Source: Uranotaenia lowii (Eukaryota > Arthropoda > Insecta > Diptera > Culicidae). Taken from it: 64,000 bases of DNA. Under the pieces are notes generated by a model. That model was not told where the DNA came from and made no database searches. It was given only the letters and a program-made list of their open reading frames with translations. Every line of letters starts with the position of its first letter. The first letter of the stretch is position 1. The position numbers were made by a program, and so were the translations under genes. The stretch covers positions 418,062,352 to 418,126,351 of the forward strand of contig NC_073692.1 of NCBI RefSeq assembly GCF_029784155.1, in the 5' to 3' direction. Below, one piece after another: positions 47,851 through 59,189 of the stretch.

Positions 47851-49920
47851 TGTCATTTTTGTCATTTTTGTCATTTTTGTCATTTTTGTCATTTTTGTCA
47901 TTTTTGTCATTTTTGTCATTTTTGTCATTTTTGTCATTTTTGTCATTTTTGTCATTTTTGTCATTTTTGTCATTTTTGTCATTTTTGTCATTTTTGTCAT
48001 TTTTGTCATTTTTGTCATTTTTGTCATTTTTGTCATTTTTGTCATTTTTGTCATTTTTGTCATTTTTGTCATTTTTGTCATTTTTATCATTTTTGTCATT
48101 TTTGTCATTTTTGTCATTTTTGTCATTTTTGTCTTTTTTGTCATTTTTGTCATTTTTGTCATTTTTGTCATTTTTGTCATTTTTGTCATTTTTGTCATTT
48201 TTGTCATTTTTGTCATTTTTGTCATTTTTGTCATTTTTGTCATTTTTGTCATTTTTGTCATTTTTGTCATTTTTGTCATTTTTGTCATTTTTGTCATTTT
48301 TGTCATTTTTGTCATTTTTGTCATTTTTGTCATTTTTGTAATTTTTGTAATTTTTGTAATTTTTGTAATTTTTGTAATTTTTGTCATTTTTGTCATTTTT
48401 GTCATTTTTGTCATTTTTGTCATTTTTGTCATTTTTGTCATTTTTGTCATTTTTGTCATTTTTGTCATTTTTGCCATTTTTGTCATTTTTGTCATTTTTG
48501 TCATTTTTGTCATTTTTGTCATTTTTGTCATTTTTGTCATTTTTGTCATTTTTGTCATTTTTGTCATTTTTGTCATTTTTGTCATTTTTGTCATTTTTGT
48601 CATTTTTGTCATTTTTGTCATTTTTGTCATTTTTGTCATTTTTGTCATTTTTGTCATTTTTGTCATTTTTGTCATTTTTGTCATTTTTGTCATTTTTGTC
48701 ATTTTTGTCATTTTTGTCATTTTTGTCATTTTTGTCATTTTTGTCATTTTTGTCATTTTTGTCATTTTTGTCATTTTTGTCATTTTTGTCATTTTTGTCA
48801 TTTTTGTCATTTTTGTCATTTTTGTCATTTTTGTCATTTTTGTCATTTTTGTCATTTTTGTCATTTTTGTCATTTTTGTCATTTTTGTCATTTTTGTCAT
48901 TTTTGTCATTTTTGTCATTTTTGTCATTTTTGTCATTTTTGTCATTTTTGTCATTTTTATCATTTTTGTCATTTTTGTCATTTTTGTCATTTTTGTCATT
49001 TTTGTCTTTTTTGTCATTTTTGTCATTTTTGTCATTTTTGTCATTTTTGTCATTTTTGTCATTTTTGTCATTTTTGTCATTTTTGTCATTTTTGTCATTT
49101 TTGTCATTTTTGTCATTTTTGTCATTTTTGTCATTTTTGTCATTTTTGTCATTTTTGTCATTTTTGTCATTTTTGTCATTTTTGTCATTTTTGTCATTTT
49201 TGTCATTTTTGTCATTTTTGTCATTTTTGTAATTTTTGTAATTTTTGTAATTTTTGTAATTTTTGTAATTTTTGTCATTTTTGTCATTTTTGTCATTTTT
49301 GTCATTTTTGTCATTTTTGTCATTTTTGTCATTTTTGTCATTTTTGTCATTTTTGTCATTTTTGCCATTTTTGTCATTTTTGTCATTTTTGTCATTTTTG
49401 TCATTTTTGTCATTTTTGTCATTTTTGTCATTTTTGTCATTTTTGTCATTTTTGTCATTTTTGTCATTTTTGTCATTTTTGTCATTTTTGTCATTTTTGT
49501 CATTTTTGTCATTTTTGTCATTTTTGTCATTTTTGTCATTTTTGTCATTTTTGTCATTTTTGTCATTTTTGTCATTTTTGTCATTTTTGTCATTTTTGTC
49601 ATTTTTGTCATTTTTGTCATTTTTGTCATTTTTGTCATTTTTGTCATTTTTGTCATTTTTGTCATTTTTGTCATTTTTGTCATTTTTGTCATTTTTGTCA
49701 TTTTTGTCATTTTTGTCATTTTTGTCATTTTTGTCATTTTTGTCATTTTTGTCATTTTTGTCATTTTTGTCATTTTTGTCATTTTTGTCATTTTTGGCAT
49801 TTTTGTCATTTTTGTCATTTTTGTCATTTTTGTCATTTTTGTCATTTTTGTCATTTTTGTCATTTTTGTCATTTTTGTCATTTTTGTCATTTTTGTCATT
49901 TTTGTCTTCTTTGTCATTTT
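47851..49920 (+). repeat. 9-bp minisatellite (TTTTTGTCA)n, about 230 copies
   Basis: Nearly perfect head-to-tail 9-mers. Variant units serve as markers: ATCATTTTT at 48086 and 48959, GTCTTTTTT at 48131 and 49004, five GTAATTTTT units from 48338 and 49229, GCCATTTTT at 48473 and 49364, and a single GGC unit near 49797. The first two marker pairs are 873 bp apart and the later ones 891 bp, showing a higher-order duplication of 97-99 units. Because 9 is divisible by 3 and no stop arises, all frames stay open. The 163- to 782-codon frames are artefacts. Confidence 0.97.
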
Positions 49921-50125
49921 TTCATGTTTGTCGTTTATGTTATTTTTGTTGGTTTTGTAATTTATGTAATTTTTTTCTTTTTTGTAATTTTTTCATTTTT
50001 GTCGTTTTTGTTATGTTTGTTAATTTTGTCATTTTTGTGTTTTTTCTCTTATTTGTCATTTTTGTCATTTTTGTATTTTCGTCATTTTTGTCGTTTTTAT
50101 CATTTTCGTTATATTTTTGATTGCA
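49920..50125 (+). repeat. Decayed flank of the 9-bp minisatellite
   Basis: Irregular derivatives such as tttgtcgtttttgttatg and tttgtcattttcgtt. Decay is strong on this side, while the left junction at 47850 is sharp. Confidence 0.85.
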
Positions 50126-50129
50126 CTCC

Positions 50130-51890
50130 TTAGAGATATTTTATACTGTTGAGTTTTCTTTTTCGTGTCTTGTGTTTTATTAGTGACATTTATTTTAAAT
50201 TTTGTTCAGGAAATTTAGTCTTCTGTTATTAATTTGTTTTAAAATTGTTGACGTTCAATTTTAACAGATTTGAATTTTCTTACAACTGTATTAGTAATAT
50301 ACTTGACCATCAAAAGTTTTTTAATAATTGTTGAAATAAAAAGTGGCTCTTTGTATTTGAATATCAGAAATAAATGAATTCAAAATTCTCAACAAAACCA
50401 TTTCTCGCATCACATTTACGAAATTCTCCATTATTTGCCCAGTTAATTATCACAATTTTGCATGAATTTCCACCATTCTTTCCACCGTCAATTAGCTGTG
50501 GAATTCGGCTAGTTCATGAAAACCATAAAGCGAAAATAAAATGCTCGCAAAGATAATTTTTCAATGGCTCATAAACTCAACAATGTCGGTTTGACTGTGA
50601 GGCTCCTAGGTGAAATCACCCATTCCACCACCTGGCAGGCAATTGACTCTAGCTAGGGTAGGTACATAAAAGTGAAAATTCCATTGCATTTACGAACGAA
50701 ACTTCCACTCACAACCGTAAACGGAATCCCGCCTTACTTTGCTCCACCGACCGCTTTCGTCAACCGGAAATTCCATTCGTCCGTAGACACATACACACCT
50801 ACACTTTGCCATTGCTGTTGTTGTTGTTGTTGTTGTTGACCAGTAACATTGTTTGCATGAGGGCACCAGGGAAGTTCGTTGATACCTTCAGAGCTCTCAG
50901 CCCATTCAGCCAGCCGGCAGTTATCACGTTTTTGTTCGACGGAAAGGAAAATTAATTGAACTCAATTACAGTTTATGATAAGCGGCAGTCGTTCGTCAGG
51001 GGAGCAAAACTTCTTCCACTTTTCACGGACCGGCTGATGAACTGCCGTGTTATTGTCGTTGCTGCTTCTGGTCCTGCGGCCTGGCAGGAGTTTTGATCCT
51101 GTTCACTACAAGGTATACTTTGTGGAAATCGTTTTTCTTCTTGCTTCATCAACGAACGAACGAACGATGAAGTGAGTGCTGGCTGAACGCTCGACGTGCA
51201 AACCGAACTGAAGATGATTGATTTTTAACTGGATTATTGCAATTAACTGGCTGGCCGTTTTCCTGTTTAGCAAAGTATAGAACGAAAGGTCGTTGAGCTG
51301 TTGGGGCTATTTGTGTTCTGTTTGCCGAAAGCAAAGAACTACCCCACCCGGTTGTTGTGTGAAAATAACTTCAGACACAAACCCATGCGAATCCAAAGTT
51401 GTTACAATGAAGTTTTCTATTAGATTGTACATGTTCGTGACTTTGCGGACATTACAAAAGCTATAAAACGATTCAAATCAACAGGGCCTCAGGCTGTACA
51501 GCAGACAGGTTTGGTTGAGTTTGAATTTGAGGGCGAATCGTTTACACTTTCGTGTTTCTTTAATGAATTTATAAATCTATTGAGCTTACATGCGGGAGGA
51601 TCCGGAACCATAAAGAACCCGGGTTGGTGCATGCTAATTTTTTGTAGCTGCTCGATGTCAATAAATTTGTTGAAATTATTCAAAAAGTGCTAACTTGAAT
51701 ATTTAAAAAAAAAATCACAAATAACAAATTTTATAAATAATTTGAACAATGACGAGTATGTTCAATATTATCATTCTGCAAAATCTATAAGCTATGTTAT
51801 GTGTGATTATGCAATTCAGAATCAAAAAGAATAAGTAATCATTATTCAAAAAAAAAATTTCAAAGAATTTCTTATAAATAAATTCTAGTA
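50130..51890. other. Low-repeat stretch, no gene recognised
   Basis: 50580-51350 is among the least AT-rich unique DNA in the window and includes a (GTT)n microsatellite at 50815-50838. No exon can be supported. It could be regulatory or exonic DNA of a neighbour. Confidence 0.4.
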
Positions 51891-51905
51891 AGGGCTGCAA
51901 GTATC

Positions 51906-52790
51906 AGAATTAATGTCGGAAAAACCAAATCGATGGAAATCAACACAGAAAATTCATCCAATTTCGTGGTAGCTGGGCAACAAGTTGAGACCGTGGAGTG
52001 CTTCCAGTATCTTGGTAGTCAGATAACGCCTGATGGTGGTGCCAAGAAGGACATCGAAACCTGGATCAGAAAGGCCCGATTTGCGTCTGCGAGTCTCCGA
52101 AACATTTAGCGCTCACGCCAGATCTCTCGACGAAAAAAAACCTAATCTTCAACTCAAACGTAGCCTTAAACCCTGGTTTAATAGGTTGAACTTGAGTCGG
52201 GATTTTATTCGTATATTTTCCCGCGTCATGTCCAATCATTCTTACTTGAATGCGGTACTCTATCGTATAAATATTGCTGGCAGCAATTTGTGCGGTTGCG
52301 GCCTAGGTTACCATGACATCGAGCATATTGTTTGGTCGTGTGAGGACCACCTTGTCACCAGAGCGAACTTCATAGATTCCCTTTGGGCCCAAGGAAAACC
52401 ACCCGACGTTCCAGTGAGGGATGTGTTAGCTGTGATGGACTTGGACTATATGTTCGAAATATACCTTTTCCTTAAAGCTATTGATCTTCGACTATAATTC
52501 TTTTAATTTTTATTTTTCCCTACCTATCTTCTTTTTTCTTAAAAAAGTGAACTAGATATAAGCACACAATTGTAATCAAACAAAACGAGTTTGGCTCCTG
52601 AAAGCCTAAAGGTATGAGCCGTTTCAAATAAAGAATTTATAAAAAAAAAACTCAAATGTCAAATCCGTATTATTGTATGAGTGTGAAACTTGGTGCACAT
52701 ATGCCGTAACGACGCGTAAACTGCAAGTTTTTGTGAATCGCTTCCTGAGGAATATTATCCGCGCTTTTTGGCCTCTAAACTAAACCTTAA
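51906..52790 (+). pseudogene. RTE-type non-LTR retrotransposon (copy B), interrupted by an LOA-like LINE
   Basis: 51906-52110 reads INVGKTKSMEIN, then ETVECFQYLGSQITPDGGAK, ETWIRKARFASASLRNI and a stop. Another frame continues RSRQISRRKKT. After the insertion at 52162-52649, 52650-52790 continues NSNVKSVLLYECETWCTYAV and VNRFLRNIIRAFWP. These are the C-terminal RTE/JAM-like blocks also seen in copy A (10465-11040). Both ends are truncated, and it is non-functional. Confidence 0.88.
52162..52649 (+). mobile_element. LOA/Jockey-group LINE 3' end inserted in RTE copy B
   Basis: The open frame 52162-52497 encodes LSRDFIRIFSRVMSNHSYLN, then SNLCGCGLGYHDIEHIVWSC and PPDVPVRDVLAVMDLDYM, ending near KAIDLRL. 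This is the C-terminal Cys/His-containing region following the RNase H domain in LOA-like LINEs. It ends with a 3' UTR and an A-run (52641-52650). It is flanked by ACTCAAACGT (52152-52161) and ACTCAAATGT (52650-52659), a target duplication with one later change. It is 5'-truncated, as usual for LINE insertions. Confidence 0.88.
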
Positions 52791-52799
52791 CACGTTTGT

Positions 52800-53290
52800 C
52801 ACTCACCTATATATAGAACCTGCCTCTCATAATATTCCGAATTATAAAACTTCAATATGAACTTGATATGAAACATGGTTTTGATGCTGATTTCAATTAA
52901 ATCATAACAAAAATCCTGAACCTGAACGAATATCATGAATTCTGACATTTATCCCAATTCTTGATCATGATCCTGGATCCTTACCATATCAAATGTTGAT
53001 TTAGATCTAGTTCCTTCTCTTGAGTTTGGTGCCGTCCCTGGTCATTAAAATAATCTCATTCCTGATTCTGGATTTCGATCTTCTTATTTTAATCCTAATT
53101 CTCCTGAATTCTTATTTCAATCCTTATCCAGATCCTAAACTTTACTCCCGTGATTTGATCAAGTTACTGATTAAGAGGATTTATTCTAAATATTCTGATG
53201 GAAAACTACTTGTAACAGCTGTTATGCGAAAATTTATGGTAAATTTTTCATAGTTATTAGTGCTAGTAATTATTCCCAGTTGCTAGAATA
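52800..53290 (+). other. Diverged TGATCCTGAATC-like simple sequence
   Basis: Words such as cctgaacctgaac, gattctggat and gatcctggat repeat irregularly over 52860-53150. They recall the 13-bp satellite at 62820-63680 in composition. No gene was seen. Confidence 0.45.
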
Positions 53291-53300
53291 TTACAATATT

Positions 53301-54484
53301 CAGTGTTCGGCACAACCAACCGAAAATTAAGCGCCGCTAACAAAGTCGCTAGTTTAGTCAAAGTAAGCGATAGCTAATTAAAACCGCTAAATGTGCTGAA
53401 ATAGTTTTCGCTTAAAGCTTGGAGCGCTAATCGCTAACTGCAATCACTTAAAATGAAACCGAAAAAAACATTGATTAATTTTTTTATAAATTCATAATAT
53501 TATGTCGTACACAACTGGAAAATATCAATTTGATCGGAACAAAAATAAAATTTGGTATCGATTTTTGAAAAGGGCCAATAGCCAAAATTTTCTTGAAAAC
53601 AAGAATGGCCTTTGTCGATTCCAAAATTTCAATTGACATTTTGGTTCGCGATTTAAAGGGGGAAATTCCTTGACAGATGAAAACAAAAAAATGGCTTTTC
53701 GCCCATGAAATGAAGCTTGAAGAAACAAAGCTACTCGCTTTATTTATAGAATCAAATTTAACTACACTAAAATAAAAAAAGGGATCATTTTTTCAGATGT
53801 AAAATAGCATGTTAATTACGTTCATGCTAGGGCAACTAGGCTAGGGCATATGCCCTTTTCGAAAATCGATACCGAATTATTCTTTTGTCACCCCTCCGCA
53901 ATCCAATTATTTTTTTTTTTAAGTCCTGAGGGGGTGAATAAATAAAATTTAAAGATTTATTTTGAAAACAGTTGAACAGGTAACAAAAGAAAGGTTTAAA
54001 ATTTATTTGTCGATTCTTTTGATTCAAATACTGTGCAAACATATACCATTTTTTGGGGTCCAGTCCAATGCTAAATCTATAACCAGTTTTGAAACGTACA
54101 TGATAAAAATACAAAATTCAAACGAAGGCTCAATGACCAGCTTAAAAATTCCAATTAATTCTATGGCCATTGTATCTTATTTTTAAACTGACTCCAGTTC
54201 GCGCTTCCCCATTGAGCACAATCGAAGTGACGATTTTCGTTAAGAGCACATTGAAGCCAGAATGATACCCGATTCTCAAAGTATACTTCTATCTTTAATA
54301 ATCTGATTGTTTGAAACAAATATATATATATATATGGAAGTAAGCGTTCTCCAATTAGCGGTACCAAAAAAAACCTTTTTAATTCGCTAGGTCAATAAAA
54401 AATTAGTGGCAAAGTTAAACAGCTAACAAAAATTTTTCGGACTCACTAAAGTGTAGCGGATCAGCGTTTTGGTGCCGAACACTG
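53301..54484. mobile_element. hAT-like non-autonomous element 3 (1184 bp)
   Basis: The left end is CAGTGTTCGGCAC and the right end is GTGCCGAACACTG, a perfect 13-bp inverted repeat starting CAG. The flanking octamers are ACAATATT (53293-53300) and TCAATATT (54485-54492), 7 of 8 identical, as expected for an aged 8-bp duplication. The subterminal regions contain gcgctaa/agcggat words. No transposase frame was seen. Confidence 0.82.
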
Positions 54485-54647
54485 TCAATATTCATTTTAA
54501 CAATCTTTGCGTAAAGCTCTTCAATTTGGCCTTTTTATGGTATTTTTGAAAATTCTCTAGTTCATTATCTGCTTTGCCAAAATTTTTTGAGTAGGGTGAT
54601 TTGCCAATCGTTGTCCCCTTACCTATTGTTGCACAGCATGACTTAAA

Positions 54648-55849
54648 TCTAAATATATAAAAAGCAATTTCTGTATGTTTGTTTGTTTGTTTGCCCTCTA
54701 TAGACTCAGCCGTCTTAAGAGCTAGAGGTCTGAAATTTGGCATGGATGCTCATTACGACCAGGAAAGATGAAAAATGTGTTTAGATTTTCGGATGACCCC
54801 TTCTGAAAGGGGTCGTCCATACAAGACAAATATTGTTTTCGCGATGTTGGCGTTACTTTTCGTCAGATCGTTTTAATAATTTGCACATGAGCGTTTTGGG
54901 AGAAGAGCAAACGATTTCAGGTATCAAATTTTGTGTAAGGGGTCGGCCAATGGGGTCGTGCATATTAACTATTCGCTATTTTAGCGATAGTGACGTTATC
55001 ATCGTATTCAGATGAAAATTGGTACACGATAGTTTTAAGTGACGTGCAATCGATTCGAGGTATCAAATTCAGTGTAAGGGGCCGACAAAAGGGGTCGTCC
55101 ATATTAAATTTTCAGTATCTTAGTGATATTGACGTGTTATACATCGGATTGGGATGAAATTTGCACATAGGAGTTATTAGGGACAAACAACTGATTTCAC
55201 TAATCTTAACTAAAATCAGGGGTCGGCCAAAGGGGTCGTCCATATTAACTATTCACTGTTGATGCGATATTGTCGTTACTATACATCGAATTCAGACGAA
55301 AATTGGTACACGAGAGTTTTGAGAGACGAGCAATGGATTTAAGGTATTAAATTTAATGTAAGGGGCCGGCAAAGGGGGTCGTCCATATTAACCTTTCAAT
55401 ATTTTTGCAATATCGTCGTTATTATACATCGGATTTGAATGAAAATTTGCACACGGTAGTTTTTAGGGACGGGGAATCGATTTCAGATGTCAAATGTTTT
55501 GTTAGGGGTCGACGAAAGAGGTCGTCCATATAAATTATTTTTTCACTGTTTTTAGCAATATTGACGTTATGAGGCAATGGATTGCTTTGAAAATTTGCAC
55601 ACGGGAGTTTAAAGGGAAGGTCGATTGAGTCGAAATTTATACACGGGGTTTTTGGCCGGTCAATTGATTCCTGGTTTCAAATTTAGTAGCAGGCGACAGT
55701 TAAAGTGATCGTCCAATGTTTTTGCAATTATTACTTAACAATGAATTCAGAAGTGCATCTGTAAAATGCTTGGCAATTGACTTTCATACAAACTGTTTAT
55801 GACATATTCCAAGTTGAAAGCGAAACGGAGTTCGTATCGGATCAGCTAG
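54648..55849 (+). mobile_element. Helitron-like non-autonomous element with internal tandem repeats (1.2 kb)
   Basis: Begins TCTAAATATATAAAAAGC directly after A, then ttctgtatgtttgtttgttt. It ends ggatcagctag directly before T, which fits insertion between A and T and the 3' CTAG terminus of Helitrons. The interior is six to seven ~142-bp repeats, each with ggtcgtccatatta (54811, 54953, 55093, 55234, 55377, 55520), a gatgaaaatttgcacacg word and a tcgatttcaggtatcaaatt word. There is no Rep/helicase frame. Such tandem-repeat cores are known in Helentron-type elements. Confidence 0.8.
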
Positions 55850-55854
55850 TTGTC

Positions 55855-58800
55855 AATATTTCAGCTGTTTTTCAACTTTTTCCAGAAAATAATACTGAAT
55901 CATGTTAATTGAAATGTTTACTGATGAATTGAGGCGTTTAACGATATTTTCTGTTGTAAAATATGCATCTACCCACAGTTTTAAATTTTCATGTTTTTTT
56001 TTTGCACGATTTTTGTGCTAATTGTTAAACAAAACCTTATGATTCCTTCTACGGCAAATAAGGTTTTACGTCAGAACAAAGCATTTTTCGTATCGGGTTT
56101 CTTTATGAAACGTTTGTTAGGCAATTTTAAACCATGATTTTGGAAAAAAAAAAATACGATCCATACATAACCAGAGAAAATGTCGGATCGTGCAACAATT
56201 GGTCCGCTCAATCTCCTTCTGTCCCATTGTTGTACATAAGTCCACTGCAAGATTTGTATAGAAATTTCAAATTTATTAATTTGAATACCTCCAGAAACCT
56301 TTGTTTGCTTGTTTTTACTGCCAAAAATAGCAATAATTTTTTTTGGAAAAATTCAGGACTCAATAAATTAGTCCGGAATTATTGCACGTGTTTTGATTTG
56401 TACAGGAATTGAAAATTTTCATTCAAAAATCACCAGAGATGTACTAAAAATTCAAAAACTTTTTTTTTTTTTTTGATTTTTGAAATATTTTTTTGATTCT
56501 TGCAATACATTTCATGTGAACAAAAACAAATCCTAACTGGTACTGAAATGATATTTGCTGTCATACAAAAAGTTCTAAATAAAAATTTAAATTTTAATGT
56601 TTTTGTATGCAAATTAGAAAAATGTCCAACCATAGAATGAAAATAAAAATCGCAATTAACTGCTTTTCATAGGCAATGAGTTTGTTGATTAATAAAACCT
56701 TTGCAAAATGATGTCATGAAATTATAGAAAGATTCAGCAATCAAAACCTGCAATTTTGCAATACTTTTCAATGGATTTGGATTTTTTATTTGGAAATGGT
56801 TATAACTTTTTTCGTGAAATATTTTGCATCTCCTCATGTTGGCAAAAAAAAATGAAGCTTAAGAATAGGTAAAATCAATATCCAATCAAAGACAAACTTC
56901 CTCTCAAGCTTACTTGAATTTTCTAAATGATTTTATTTGCAAAAATTTCTTCTTTAACTATTTAAATATTAATTTTAGTAATTTCTGTGCTCAAATTTAC
57001 TGTTTTCCACTCAGAATTTTTATATTTTGTGCACTCTATGTTGATTTTCAATAATGCAACATTTATTCAAAGACACTTCATATTTCCAAGAAAATATTTT
57101 TTCTATCTTCGAATATTAAAATTGAAATTTTGAAATTATTCATTTTGTTGCAAACATATCTATGTATTAAAAAGTCGGACAACTTGCAATGTCCGAAAAG
57201 TGTCAAAGTCACTAAAACTGCTTAGGCTTTGAAGGACTAATTTTTTATCAGATTTATTTTGAAATCTTTTATGCCGACCATTCACTCAACATGTTATGCA
57301 AGGTATCTAAAGCTTGTTGTAAGAATCTTGTTTCTCAAGTTTCGAGACGAGAAATCTAGTAGAACTGTATTTCATGTTAACAGAAAAATAAAGAGTCATA
57401 ACTCCTTGAAACTTTATTTGATCTAAACCGTTTTTCAGCCGGAAATTGTTTGGAACGATTACAATGTGAAATTAATTTTTCTTGAAGATTTATGACATGC
57501 TTCAGAGGTTACATTTATTACAAATAATCCCATTTTCATGAAAAAGATATTCGAAATAAATTAACTTTTTGAAAAGATCAAATCGGACGAACGATCTGAA
57601 ATTTTGGACGTGGTTGAGTCCATATTTAAGCTTTAAATTTATATTCATTATGTAAATATTGATCGACTTTCAAGTGAGTCCTAAAGCAATTATTTAAAAA
57701 AAATCCCATTTTCTTCATAGGGGTAGAGGGGAGCAAAACAGATCGCATCCTTTTATCCTTTCACCTGTAAATGGGTACTTTAAAAAAAGTTCTAAATTCC
57801 TTTCAGTTCCTTCTATGGGATTTCAATGAAACAAAATTTTATGTTGGTAGGACATATAAAGAAAAAGCTCAATACTGGGCAAATAAGGTCAAATAACACT
57901 TCACTCAGATGGCTCCGGTTAAATTCTCAGCAGATTTGAGTTTTTGAGGATATTCGCGTGTGAAAAATGATATACCAGACTTTCAAACCGGCAGCTTCGT
58001 GTTTTTTTTTGATTTTGGGTCCGAATTTTCCCATTGTGCAATGAACGGTTTATATGAAAAAACCCCCCTCAAGAGGGTCCGCCTCCAAATTGGATTTCAT
58101 TTGAACTAGAAATTCTCATAATAAGTTTCCGTAACAAATATCAGCCTCTTTGAATATACTAATGGCTGAGCCTGAAGAAGGTTTTTAAAATGTTCTACCA
58201 TTGGAAAACAATCGAACACATTAGGCACGATGTAAATTTTGCCTATGCAACTATGAGGCACAGACAAGCTGTTTTAAATGATTTTTTAAATTTTTATGTC
58301 ACTTTTTTCGAACACCTGAACTTTTTGATCTTGTTGACCAATCCTGTATGAGTGCAATCGACAAAAAAATCGGGTGAATTCGATTGAAATGACTAAAATA
58401 AAGCATAAAAACAAAAATCATGTGCTTAGCTGTTCAACGATTGGCAAATCACCCTAGTTGGTTTATCATCGGCTATATCCAGAACGTTAACGGTAAAGAG
58501 TTTACACATATTGAACCAACTAGCATTAGGAAGTTTTATTATGGTTTTATAATGGCATTTTTTTTTGTGTATGACAGCTTTATTACAGTCATAAAAAATG
58601 CTTATATTCTTGTTCCGACTATTTGTTTTAAGGTAGTTTTCAAAATTCTAATCAAGCTTTTACAAAACATGTTTCTGTTGTTTTGAAAGAGTTATGTTAT
58701 GAATGCTCTGTTCAAACTACAATAAATCTCAAACTTAGAAGTTAACTCTAAGCTTTCTTTTGCATGTTTTATAATTGCACTCAGTGCTTTATAATTAAAC

Positions 58801-58950
58801 CGTCATAAAACTCAGTGACAATTCTTGATCAAGTTGTAAAAATAGGACACGCTCAGGTTGAATTGCGCATATTTGAATTCGAATTTTTATGCTGAACACC
58901 AAATTCCCATATTTTGCAGTTTCATGCGATTTTCAGTGGTATATTGCAAT
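55855..58950. other. AT-rich DNA, nothing recognised
   Basis: Only short frames. 56134-56412 and 58420-58686 are open for about 90 codons without any recognisable motif. Confidence 0.45.
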
Positions 58951-58954
58951 TTAA

Positions 58955-59162
58955 TAGGTTCGTCGCCGCGCTCATTTTTGTAGTTTTACGAGCCGGGCCC
59001 CAAGAAATTCTCGGAGCGATTAAGAAAAGAGGGAGATTCCAAGATTTGGAACGTGTGGCCAAACCGAGGGGCTAGCTTGAGTAAGAGTGCGTCACACGTT
59101 TTTTGATGTGACGGGGCCTCCCAGGAAATACAGCCGTCACACGTCCCATGGCGACGAACGTG
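58955..59162. mobile_element. TTAA-flanked MITE (208 bp)
   Basis: TTAA flanks both ends (58951-58954 and 59163-59166). The terminal repeats read TAGGTTCGTCGCC and, on the other strand, CACGTTCGTCGCC (11 of 13 identical). The interior is GC-rich for this window and includes an inner repeated gtcacacgt/acgtgtgac motif. A TTAA duplication suggests piggyBac-type mobilisation. Confidence 0.72.
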
Positions 59163-59189
59163 TTAAAGCTAAGCGTCTTGGATTTCGAC

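Noticed and set aside
47851..49920. CRISPR-like regular array
   Set aside because: Units are contiguous 9-mers without spacers, in an insect genome.
47785..50133. Open frames of up to 782 codons on both strands
   Set aside because: They are translations of the 9-bp minisatellite, whose unit length is a multiple of three and lacks stops. No start context, unique domain or codon bias exists.
52033..52161. N-terminal part of the 154-codon frame ending at 52497
   Set aside because: It overlaps RTE copy B in a different frame; only the part after 52162 belongs to the inserted LOA-like LINE.
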